Shown here one piece after another: positions 8,001 through 14,791 of a DNA stretch of 14,967 nt. The notes below the pieces were generated by a model. That model made no database searches. It saw only the letters and a program-made list of their open reading frames with translations, and had not been told where the DNA came from. Location: assembly GCA_030633365.1 (NCBI GenBank), contig DAOVSY010000025.1:1-14967 (forward strand). Reading direction: 5' to 3'. The translations under genes were made by a program, and so were the position numbers. This stretch comes from Spirochaetaceae bacterium. GTDB lineage: Bacteria > Spirochaetota > Spirochaetia > B11-G9. The first letter of the stretch is position 1. Each line of letters opens with the position of its first letter.

Positions 8001-8799
8001 AATAGATCATAGATATTTCAATATAGTTCCATGATTGCTCAGGATTATCCCTTATTAAAATCTCATAATCCTCTATAGATTTAAATGGAGAATCCATAGT
8101 CAGATCATCCATATTCTCTGGAAAAACAGCAGGAATGTATCCTTCCAATACTCGAACATCATTGATTTTTTTTACAAGGAAAAAATTATCCAGATAAAAG
8201 AAAAACTTACTGTCAAAACTTCGTCTTTCGGGTATTTCAAATGTTATCCTATGCTCTCCCTTTGTCAATGTAAGATCAGATACATAGTTCCAATAATAAG
8301 CTGGTGCATATCCACCTACAACATTAACATCTTCCCTATAGACATCGTATTCATAGTAGCTATCGAGTTTGTAATGAAAGGGTGATGAAAAAGAAGGAAG
8401 TAGTTCATCTTTGTTTCCAGGAGGGGTTCCCCCATACCAGAATTCATAGACAGCATCCTCTTCAACATAAAACACATAATCTGCATAGTATACCGAATCA
8501 CCCTGCAGCCCGGTAGCCTGATTTAACTGTAAGGTTCTGTATCCTGAAGAGCTGTAATTTAAAATTGGTTCACGATTAAAATTTGTAGCTACTGCATCTT
8601 CACCTTCAATAAAGATTATACTGGATCCAGTTTGAGGAAGAACTGGCTTAATCTTAACCTCAGGAACTGCAATTACAACTTCTTCAACTGTATCCTCTGT
8701 ATTTACAGATTCATTTTCAGCCGGAACAGTTTCCTGAGCAGCAATAAATTGCAAAAAAAGAAACAGTATTGTAACTACACTAATAATTTTTTTTATCAT
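5062..8799 (-). CDS. PelB-like outer-membrane exporter: CBM-like domain, TPRs and beta-barrel
   Basis: 1245-residue exported protein. Order: signal peptide 1-21 (IAA-QE), acidic linker to about 57, then a jelly-roll domain about 60-212 resembling CBM6/CBM35 carbohydrate-binding modules (FIEGEDAV, EDAVYEFWYGG, YWNYVSDLTLTKGEHRITFE, FFYLDNFFLVK). A TPR region spans about 245-520, with units marked by W-x-G at 302, 336, 370 and 506. A long helical, partly coiled-coil stretch (about 530-835) contains the Lys/Ala-rich segment 585-600. Another TPR block (838-905) includes QWNG at 881-884. From about 925 to 1234, alternating strands predict a beta-barrel. Pseudomonas PelB (1193 aa) has the same TPR-plus-barrel plan and exports Pel, binding PelA through its TPRs. 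The N-terminal sugar-binding-like domain is not part of Pseudomonas PelB. The protein ends SSLPELLSL, without the usual terminal aromatic. AGAGG lies 7 nt before the start. The exporter role is inferred from architecture and position. Confidence 0.78.
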   Translation of the reverse strand: MIKKIISVVTILFLFLQFIAAQETVPAENESVNTEDTVEEVVIAVPEVKIKPVLPQTGSSIIFIEGEDAVATNFNREPILNYSSSGYRTLQLNQATGLQGDSVYYADYVFYVEEDAVYEFWYGGTPPGNKDELLPSFSSPFHYKLDSYYEYDVYREDVNVVGGYAPAYYWNYVSDLTLTKGEHRITFEIPERRSFDSKFFFYLDNFFLVKKINDVRVLEGYIPAVFPENMDDLTMDSPFKSIEDYEILIRDNPEQSWNYIEISMIYSLIGDYLSSLKNLRKALLLEPDDPHIMLLIAKNLIWKGSFQDGLYIYSDLLKLVPERIDILTEAGKVAAWTGQYDTSKELFISGIELYPENLNLQANLGITYLWSGESFAAEKQFELVSDLAGDDLLMNKELAEIFEVNGYSDKSVDIYKKLITLYPEDLELRFLLEDAYIQNNQRKNVEPLRKNTADTYETSPEFEKIVQTFYNKQVMKEKVIADYEEELNNDPDNLILRKTLAEIYFWNGDKKKAINEYLNILTNYTYRNLRETEKSVVQYYEIIDRNYSLLHFLNEVPAYLSSSVKELNTDLVNYNKAVNALGTLEKKNKAAKAKGEEPDPAAVFELQEQVRIGEDNLASRIAAKESFVEKYHFLADEFAGDTEYLLRLITDETSANETFAKLTKGSQWDWDRSAMMRELEIGYENGLDLAAYVIGRIYQTEGNLVNASQYLNNLTEGETILEDGPFAVFQNNLWMGDKKKLTEIYDIYSENILSYDDYLYDIVDYIDYLSLKDDEIFGFLKEDPAGSVKAVSDQFSQIKSDLRDIQSDVQKNIISIHRILEEKMLQGFYRLAEQTYLLRNELGDFYQKEDKFPEAIEQYRQVLKIDPWNLSAKYKLGQVYQWNGNWQKALDLYEEVYNEDPVFGNVTLFYNELAREHADRFDFSGTTSADPSKLNFESSDSYNSNIYGIFSFGVDYTVSNNRIYRDYNSDPNIDTSSVYLLHDLSLQLPVDLSLFVLSPEAGVYVKSDLLNDSLEANPDMDEFLAEYKIYPYAGVSMSLWTGPFGLYSAYQYSWEEDSFKPGTGGSPVSYQKGELSAQVDFNFTQLPVLKETSSLISGFSRFLSDGNMIYGGSFEVLNEVKLNKDPDININLAGRVIYEDSSNGLQDEYWAPEESLTAGGGIEASAEFSLGKNVSIGDTLGFSINYFSDASDSGLDFTLGNIFEYGNGNFDGYMKLEGTMRDTLEYWSISISIGSSSSLPELLSL

Positions 8800-8817
8800 T
8801 TATAAACCTCTTTTAAT

Positions 8818-10203
8818 TTAATCTCTCTCGAGTAATCCGAAAATTCGTCTATCCATTGTTTTTATTGCCCGGGATAAATATAAACCTGATAATATAGAAG
8901 TTAATACTCCTGACAAAAGATAGCCAGCTCCGTAAACAGGACTGGAGATACCTGCAAAGTATAATGTACCACCAAAATTTATAGAAAAAAAGCAAATTTG
9001 TGTTATGAAGGCCTCTTTATATCTTTCCAGATAAAAAAGGAATGTAAGGAGGGTAAGAAAAAGAAGATGGAAAAAAACACCTGCAAGAACCATACGAAGG
9101 GTTATTAGCGAGGACAATCCCCCTAAAAAGTTTTTATTAATACTTCCTGCCAAAATAATCAGCCCCAGAGTAATTACACCCTGAAAGAGACTCTGCTCTC
9201 TTATACTATTTTTCATTGTGTTCAATAATCCAAATTTTTCTTCCTGTATTTCAGTAAAAGTTCTTGTACTAATTTTCATAAGAAACCTGCGGAGTCTTAC
9301 ATAAAAATTAGTTTCGGAGAAAACCATAAAATAGACAAGGCCTGGAATAAGGGTAAGATTTGCAAAGTAAACTGTAATATCATAATGTTCAAACAGAACC
9401 AGATATGTTCCTTCTACATTGCTTCCTGAATAATACCATAAAGCTATTTTATCTATCCAAATACCCGCAGAGTAAAATATACCTGCACCCAGAAGAAATT
9501 TATACTTTTTAAAATAAGAACCCAGAGGCTTCATTTCTCTGAAAATATTGCCGGGTTTAATATATCGTCGTATTAAAATAAGCAGCATAACAAGAATAGA
9601 GACCTGCCCTATACTAAATCCTGCCATAGCACCACCAAGCTTATATTCTTTGCCAAGAACATATACTGCCCCAAAAGATAAAACCATCCCCAAAATATAA
9701 ACCAAAAAAATAGTCATATATTTTTTTAAGAGGGTAATAAAAATCATTACAAGCCATATAAGATTTATAGATACAAACAGAATTGCAGCAAAAATCCTGT
9801 ACATTAATAAATTGCCTACCTGATCAGTTTTTATAAAATATACTCCTGCTATGGCTACAAAAGTAGATAAAACGCCTATAATAATCATTGAAAGTATAAG
9901 TGTAGCAAAAGCCCTTGAATCATCTTTTATATAAATAAGATCCGAAGTATATCTTGTGTAAATATAGTGAAGGCCACCAAACAGAAATAATGAAAAAGCA
10001 TAGGAATAAACTATAGCAGCAGTAAAAAGAAATCCTCCTTCTACTAATGCAAACCCTGCAAATCTGGAAAGGGCGAAAATACCTAGTATGGAAATCAGCC
10101 AGGGACCAGCAACAATTATTATACCGGCCAGAGCAACTTTTAATACTCCTGTCATTCCACCTTGTTTAAGTACTCTTTGAAGTTCAAACCCTATACCAGC
10201 CAT
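8818..10203 (-). CDS. pelG: PelG, inner-membrane exopolysaccharide transporter
   Basis: 461 residues against 456 for Pseudomonas PelG. The start MAGIGFELQRVLKQGG followed by AGPWLISILGI is characteristic of PelG, a member of the MOP flippase superfamily. About twelve hydrophobic segments span the whole length, for example around 23-45, 55-75, 105-125, 135-160, 165-182, 195-212 and on to the C-terminus. In known systems PelG works with PelD, PelE and PelF as the synthase complex that carries the growing polymer across the inner membrane. The start overlaps the pelF stop by one base (TAATG) and has GGAGA 4-5 nt upstream, so translation is coupled. No lesion is visible. Confidence 0.95.
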   Translation of the reverse strand: MAGIGFELQRVLKQGGMTGVLKVALAGIIIVAGPWLISILGIFALSRFAGFALVEGGFLFTAAIVYSYAFSLFLFGGLHYIYTRYTSDLIYIKDDSRAFATLILSMIIIGVLSTFVAIAGVYFIKTDQVGNLLMYRIFAAILFVSINLIWLVMIFITLLKKYMTIFLVYILGMVLSFGAVYVLGKEYKLGGAMAGFSIGQVSILVMLLILIRRYIKPGNIFREMKPLGSYFKKYKFLLGAGIFYSAGIWIDKIALWYYSGSNVEGTYLVLFEHYDITVYFANLTLIPGLVYFMVFSETNFYVRLRRFLMKISTRTFTEIQEEKFGLLNTMKNSIREQSLFQGVITLGLIILAGSINKNFLGGLSSLITLRMVLAGVFFHLLFLTLLTFLFYLERYKEAFITQICFFSINFGGTLYFAGISSPVYGAGYLLSGVLTSILSGLYLSRAIKTMDRRIFGLLERD

Positions 10204-11612
10204 TAGTTCTCCATAAGCTTTCTGTATAGATTTTTGTAGGTAGAATACAGATCATTTTTATTGTAAAGAGTATTTACTTTCTCTTTATTACTTTTAATAA
10301 TTTCCTCCATCTCTTCCGGATGATTTTTTATATACTTTACATTCCATGCCAATTTTTCTGCGTCTTTGGAAGAAGCAAGAAAATGATCATCATAGTCAAG
10401 CATTTCCGGCACATTCCCAACCTTAGTCGAAACAACAGGAATACCTGCTGCATATGCTTCCAGAATAACCAGGGGTTGAGCTTCACGAACACTTGTTAAG
10501 AGCATAACATCCAGAAACGAATAGTAATCTAAAACATTTTGTCTTCCTGTAAACTCAAAAACCTCAGTTAGATTAAAACTTATTACCATTCTCTTACAAT
10601 CTTCATAATAAGCTTCATCTTCGTCTGTGGGTCCAATGCAATAAAACCTTGCATCCTTAACATGTTCATGAACCATTCGGGACATTGTAATAAAAGTCTT
10701 AATATCCTTAATAGGAACAACTCTGCCGACCAAACCTACATGAAACCCTTCCCTGGGAGCTCTTTTCACAGAAGAGTATTTCTCCACATCTATTCCATTT
10801 GGTATAACCAGAGCTCTATCTTCATTTGCACCAAGTTCCAATTGTATCCGTCTGTTGTATTCAAATAAAGATGTTGAAATATCCGCCTGATGATAAGCCA
10901 TTCTACTTAGGCTGTTATATATTTTTATCCACATGTCGCGCTGATAGCCTCTTAGAAACTGAGCCTTTCTAAGTTCCATCTCCCTTTCTTTGTGGTACAG
11001 TCCATGTTCAGTTAATAGAAAAGGCTTACCATGTCTTAGCTTTGCAGAAAGTGCTAACAGACCAGCATAACCAGTAGATACAGAATGATAAATATCAGCT
11101 TCCGGAGGTTCTGCACCCAGAACAGTAAAGATCATATTATGTGCAGATCTCCAGGACCAAAAATAATCAGAAAAGGAATACATAGGATTATTCTCCATAT
11201 TGGCCTTACCAAGCATATGCCAGGCAATATCACTGTAAACAGCTTCATCGTATAGATATGATCCTTCCGGTAGTTTATCAAGAATATCACCAATTTGAAT
11301 ATGAGCCTTACTCTTAAAATCTGTATGCATTTTTTTAATTAACTTAAGTGTCTTAATTTTATTCTTTATTTTCTTTTTGCTTTTTGGCAACTCTGAAAGT
11401 ATAATATCCTTATGTTCCACTACATTTTTTGGAATATCATATTTAAGAGTTTGTTCTCCTGCAGGAGATATACTAAAAAGAACAAAATCTATATCCGGCA
11501 TACCAAGAATCATATCCTGAACCCAGGAAGACACTCCACCAGTAATATAAGGATATGATCCTTCAAGGACAAAACAAACTCTTAGTCTTTTATCATTTAT
11601 CTTGTTAGCCAT
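10203..11612 (-). CDS. pelF: PelF, GT4 glycosyltransferase (Pel polymerase)
   Basis: 469-residue cytoplasmic retaining glycosyltransferase with GT-B fold. The N-terminus VCFVLEGSYPYITGGVSSW (12-30) is the PelF signature (DUF3492-type domain). TEHGLYHKERE (201-211) and IPNGIDVEKY (270-279) follow. The C-terminal donor-binding half has GRVVPIKDIKTF (296-307, with Arg297 and Lys302 as expected nucleotide-sugar contacts) and the EX7E pair Glu377/Glu385 in REAQPLVILEA. All catalytic landmarks of the family are present. Known PelF (507 aa in Pseudomonas) uses UDP-activated N-acetylhexosamine, with UDP-GalNAc/GlcNAc as building blocks for Pel; the donor here is inferred. The start ATG directly follows the TAA of the preceding gene, with ATAGGA 6 nt upstream. 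Confidence 0.95.
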   Translation of the reverse strand: MANKINDKRLRVCFVLEGSYPYITGGVSSWVQDMILGMPDIDFVLFSISPAGEQTLKYDIPKNVVEHKDIILSELPKSKKKIKNKIKTLKLIKKMHTDFKSKAHIQIGDILDKLPEGSYLYDEAVYSDIAWHMLGKANMENNPMYSFSDYFWSWRSAHNMIFTVLGAEPPEADIYHSVSTGYAGLLALSAKLRHGKPFLLTEHGLYHKEREMELRKAQFLRGYQRDMWIKIYNSLSRMAYHQADISTSLFEYNRRIQLELGANEDRALVIPNGIDVEKYSSVKRAPREGFHVGLVGRVVPIKDIKTFITMSRMVHEHVKDARFYCIGPTDEDEAYYEDCKRMVISFNLTEVFEFTGRQNVLDYYSFLDVMLLTSVREAQPLVILEAYAAGIPVVSTKVGNVPEMLDYDDHFLASSKDAEKLAWNVKYIKNHPEEMEEIIKSNKEKVNTLYNKNDLYSTYKNLYRKLMEN

Positions 11613-12350
11613 TTAAATTCCTATCCAATAATCAATTAACATCTGTTCTTTATCTGATAAAGGACCTGGGAAATCCTGGATTCTATGACAGACATCAAGT
11701 GTATCGCTGTACTTTCCCATTGCAAACCATATCTCTGCTTTTAAAAATAAATATGATATCGATTCTTCAGTTTTTTCCTTGTCAATTATATCCGCAGCAT
11801 TCATATAGAGTTTTAATTCCAGAAGTATTCTAATAAGAGTATTTAATTCTTCAGATAAAAGTTTTCTTTTTTCACGAACATCTGAAAAATACTGATATGA
11901 TTCACGTAAAAAAAATTTCTTAATGGATTTCCTCTCTTTATTAAGCATTGCTAATTCAAAAAAAAGTCTACCCAGCTTACTAAAAACTTCTATAGACTCC
12001 TCAATCACTATTGTTTGTTTTAATTCTTCAATTTTTTTGTTATATCTATTCTCGATTATATTAATACTTTCTGCTGCAAATAATGCAATTTCCTGATCTT
12101 CAGAAAAAATTAGATTTTCAAAAATACTTATCAAAACAATATTTGTTTCAAGCCCAAGATTATCCCTGGAGAGGAGGCGCTCTATTTCTTCAATATCATA
12201 GGGAGTTTCATCCAGGGGTTTTGTGGATCCGGATTTATAAGTAAATACAGAAATGGGAAGAAACCCGGCCTTATAGGCCTTTAATGCGGCTATAGGTGTT
12301 TTGGGCTGAAAACTCTCTTTTCTATCTCGAAAATAGTCATATCCATCCAT
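11613..12350 (-). CDS. pelE: PelE-like helical protein without membrane segments
   Basis: 245-residue all-helical protein. Residues 1-60 are poorly ordered, with the Pro-rich start PKTPIAALKAYKAGFLPISV. Residues 65-112 contain the stretch SEDQEIALFAAESINIIENR and then KKIEELK, which resembles the conserved helical repeat at the start of the PelE cytoplasmic region. Residues 115-225 form TPR-like helix pairs (FLKAEIWFAMGKYSDTLDVC near the end). Pseudomonas PelE (329 aa) has N-terminal membrane helices before this region and binds PelD through its helical part. Here no hydrophobic anchor exists, so the protein is expected in the cytoplasm, attached through PelD. The assignment combines weak sequence resemblance with the diagnostic position between pelD and pelF. 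The start is 5 nt after the pelD stop; AAAGG lies about 10 nt upstream. Confidence 0.65.
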   Translation of the reverse strand: MDGYDYFRDRKESFQPKTPIAALKAYKAGFLPISVFTYKSGSTKPLDETPYDIEEIERLLSRDNLGLETNIVLISIFENLIFSEDQEIALFAAESINIIENRYNKKIEELKQTIVIEESIEVFSKLGRLFFELAMLNKERKSIKKFFLRESYQYFSDVREKRKLLSEELNTLIRILLELKLYMNAADIIDKEKTEESISYLFLKAEIWFAMGKYSDTLDVCHRIQDFPGPLSDKEQMLIDYWIGI

Positions 12351-12355
12351 AGAAG

Positions 12356-13768
12356 CTATACCTTTTGCATCTCGACCAGATTTTCTGCAAGGTTAAGAAG
12401 TTCCTCTGCACTTATATCTTCTGATCCAATAGATGAATATCCAAGGATCACATCAAGAAGTATTTTATTATCATTAATTGTCCAGTTATAGCTATTAATT
12501 ACTCCAAGACTTTCAAGGCAAAAAAGTGATGCTCCGTCATAGTCTATATTTGGATAATATATTGCAATCTGATTTTTCTCTTTATAATGGAAAAAATCAA
12601 CCATATTTCCAGAAAGAGAATGCAGCTTATCCAGCATCAGCAGCATAAGTTTATAAACTCTTTTATCTCCATGGGTTTTAATTAAGTCATCGAACTCTGT
12701 AAGTTCAAGTAAGATAACAGAAAAAACACTTTGATTTTCTGCTGATTTCTTAATCTCATTTTCTATAAAAGAAAATAACTGAGATACTGAGGGGAGATTT
12801 GTTTCCGGATTTACCTCGTTATATTCTATTAAGGCTTCATACTCAACAGCTCGTTCAATAGCAGTACCTGCCAGATCAATAAGAATAGCCAGCAATTTTT
12901 CAGTATAAAGATTATATTTTGTAAAAGGCATAGCCTCAATATTTAAGACACCCCATATAGAATTTGAAAGGTTTATAGGAAAAGTAAGTATATTTCTTTT
13001 AGTATCCATAGCAGATAAATTTTCATATTCAAGAAGCATTCTTACAGAAAATATTCTGTCATTTCTATAAACCCAACCATTTATCGTTGAATCAACACTC
13101 TCAATTGTATTTAGTACATCATCAGAATCCCATCCAACATTTGCAACCATAACCAGTTGCTTACTATTTTTTTCATACTCCCATATTGAAGCTTTTTCTG
13201 CCCATGAAAATTTTTGAACAGTGCTTATAAGAACCCCCAGGGTTTTTGAAAGATTCTGTGAATGCATAGCTTTAACCTGGGTATACAGAGCGGTAACCGA
13301 ATCCTGCTGCCTTAAAACTCTCTCTTCAAGTTCTCTATTTACTGCAGAAACAGTGCTTAATTCCTTTTGGAGTTTATTTTTATCCAGAGAAACTTTCTTC
13401 ATATATAATCTTTGGGTTTTAATTTGAGAGACAAAAGAATGATGAATCATACCTAAAAGATATATAATAATTAATACAACCGGGATCTGAATACTAATTA
13501 AGCTCCATAATGTTTTCCAATAAACTATAATATTAAAATCAGGATTAATTGGAATTAATATAAAAACAAGAGAAAATCCAAGACTTAAATATCCATAATT
13601 CCGCCCATAATAAGCAGATATTAATGCTGCAATAAGAAAATATGGATTTAATGATGATTTAAAAAAACCTGGATTTTCAGGAAAATACAGATTAACTATA
13701 AATAAAGTAAGAGAAAGAAAAAAAAGCTCTGCAATTTTTCGAAAAATTTTCATTCGTTCTGAAATCAT
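12356..13768 (-). CDS. pelD: PelD-like membrane regulator with GAF and degenerate GGDEF domains
   Basis: Numbered from ATG 13768 (470 aa; Pseudomonas PelD is 455). About four membrane helices lie within residues 10-106, then a coiled coil (about 118-172, NRELEERVLRQQDSVTALYT near its end), a GAF domain (about 173-308, ending WGVLNIEAMPF and LIDLAGTAIERA) and a degenerate GGDEF domain (318-470). This order is that of PelD, the c-di-GMP receptor that switches on Pel synthesis. The GGDEF signature is replaced by KEKNQ (396-400), so it is not a cyclase. At the inhibitory-site position, N-M-V-D (388-391) stands where RxxD is expected, so c-di-GMP binding is uncertain. ATG 13768 is preferred because it forms an ATGA overlap with the HDOD stop. 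An upstream ATG at 13789 has AAGGA touching the codon, which is too close. Confidence 0.8.
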   Translation of the reverse strand: MISERMKIFRKIAELFFLSLTLFIVNLYFPENPGFFKSSLNPYFLIAALISAYYGRNYGYLSLGFSLVFILIPINPDFNIIVYWKTLWSLISIQIPVVLIIIYLLGMIHHSFVSQIKTQRLYMKKVSLDKNKLQKELSTVSAVNRELEERVLRQQDSVTALYTQVKAMHSQNLSKTLGVLISTVQKFSWAEKASIWEYEKNSKQLVMVANVGWDSDDVLNTIESVDSTINGWVYRNDRIFSVRMLLEYENLSAMDTKRNILTFPINLSNSIWGVLNIEAMPFTKYNLYTEKLLAILIDLAGTAIERAVEYEALIEYNEVNPETNLPSVSQLFSFIENEIKKSAENQSVFSVILLELTEFDDLIKTHGDKRVYKLMLLMLDKLHSLSGNMVDFFHYKEKNQIAIYYPNIDYDGASLFCLESLGVINSYNWTINDNKILLDVILGYSSIGSEDISAEELLNLAENLVEMQKV

Positions 13769-14616
13769 TTTATAAAAAGCCTCTGGCATTCCTTGAAAAG
13801 AGGATCTTCTTCAAAAATTTCCAAATAGGATGTTTTAAAATATTCCAGATCTTCTTCAGTATGATTTGTTAAAATCAATACATTTTTTAGTAACTCATCC
13901 CGTGTTCCTTCTCTTTGACCATAACCAATATAATCAGACAAAATATCAGCAAGAGTAATTGTAAGAACCAGTTTTTTATATTTTGAATTTATATTAAGGG
14001 TATTATGTTCTTTTGCAGCATCCACATATACATCAGGAAAATTCCAGCGCTCTAAAAGAGAAGCTCCAATTTCACGATGATCAGTTTGATAAGTATTCCT
14101 CTCGGAAACCTCCACAGCTTCATCTGATTTAGCTATAGATTCAAGTAATTCAGCATATAAAGCCGGATCTGACTGAAAAAGAGCCGCCTGACCTATATCA
14201 TGAAGAAGTCCGGCCACAAATGCAATTTCCTCATTAGCACGATCTTTTTTTCTATGCATAATGTGTTTTGCAATAAAAGCAGTTGCAATTGAATGCCTCC
14301 AGAAACTAGTCATATATTCACTGGTTTTCAGTTCTTTGGAAAACTGGGATGCAGTTATAAGTAAAACAAGGCTTTTTATGTTTTTAAAGCCTAACAAACC
14401 AATAGCAACCTGCAGATTGGCAATTTCACTCTGTCTGGCATACATTGCAGAATTTGCAACCTTTAAAATTCTGGCTGTTAGCATAGGATCAATCATAATA
14501 ATATCTTCAAGCTCTTTAAATGAGATATCAAAATTATCATCTGCAATTGCCATTATTTTCGATGCAACATCAGGTATTATAGGTAAATTTTTTATATACT
14601 TATCAAATTTGTCCAT
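13765..14616 (-). CDS. HDOD-domain signalling protein heading the pel-like operon
   Basis: 283 residues, essentially a single HDOD domain. It opens with NLPIIPDVASKIM and IDPMLTARILKVANSAMY (43-60), the typical HDOD start, then LQVAIGLLGFKNIKSLVL (68-85). The HD-like core follows: WRHSIATA (His108), GLLHDIG (His139-Asp140), TDHREIGASLLERWNFP (His180), KEH (His204) and TLADILSDY (Asp224). HDOD proteins are usually non-enzymatic signalling scaffolds linked to c-di-GMP, motility or surface behaviour. Retention of several HD-type residues leaves phosphohydrolase activity open. There is no GGDEF, EAL or receiver domain. It is first in the operon, and its TGA overlaps the next ATG by 4 nt, so it is coupled to the PelD-like gene. 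AGGAG lies 11 nt before the start, a rather long spacing. A role in controlling polymer synthesis is inferred from this coupling. Confidence 0.85.
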   Translation of the reverse strand: MDKFDKYIKNLPIIPDVASKIMAIADDNFDISFKELEDIIMIDPMLTARILKVANSAMYARQSEIANLQVAIGLLGFKNIKSLVLLITASQFSKELKTSEYMTSFWRHSIATAFIAKHIMHRKKDRANEEIAFVAGLLHDIGQAALFQSDPALYAELLESIAKSDEAVEVSERNTYQTDHREIGASLLERWNFPDVYVDAAKEHNTLNINSKYKKLVLTITLADILSDYIGYGQREGTRDELLKNVLILTNHTEEDLEYFKTSYLEIFEEDPLFKECQRLFIK

Positions 14617-14744
14617 TTGATTACGTGCTCCTGGGAAAAAATGTCTATACCATCAGGATCGGAAGAATATTATTTATAATTTAGATTTATTAAATAAGAA
14701 ATATTTTTAGGAAATAAAAATTTATAACAGGTGTATAAACAAGT

Positions 14745-14769
14745 AGGGACGGGTTTAAAACCCGTCCCT
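14745..14769. repeat. Perfect palindrome with 12-bp arms (possible terminator or dispersed repeat)
   Basis: AGGGACGGGTTT (14745-14756), a single central A, and AAACCCGTCCCT (14758-14769). It lies 22 bp past the stop of the RRM gene. On the minus strand the stem is followed by ACTTGTTTATA, a modest T-rich tail, so it may terminate that gene and insulate the HDOD/pel operon. Its GC-rich arms contrast with very AT-rich surroundings, and the near-absence of a loop is typical of dispersed palindromic elements. Confidence 0.65.
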
Positions 14770-14791
14770 GCAGTAAGAATTCTAAAAGATA

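Noticed and set aside
12356..13768. Active diguanylate cyclase
   Set aside because: The GGDEF signature is replaced by KEKNQ, so catalysis is not expected.
14261..14620. 119-codon plus-strand ORF opposite the HDOD gene
   Set aside because: It lies antisense to a well-supported HDOD domain, has no recognisable motif and no ribosome site; treated as a shadow.
14617..14744. Promoter for the HDOD/pel operon
   Set aside because: The AT-rich leader has many -10-like hexamers on the minus strand, but no convincing -35/-10 pair with standard spacing; TTGTTT with TTTTAT after 17 bp is too weak to annotate.
14617..14770. c-di-GMP riboswitch in the operon leader
   Set aside because: The only strong structure is the simple palindrome; the conserved GEMM core bases were not found.
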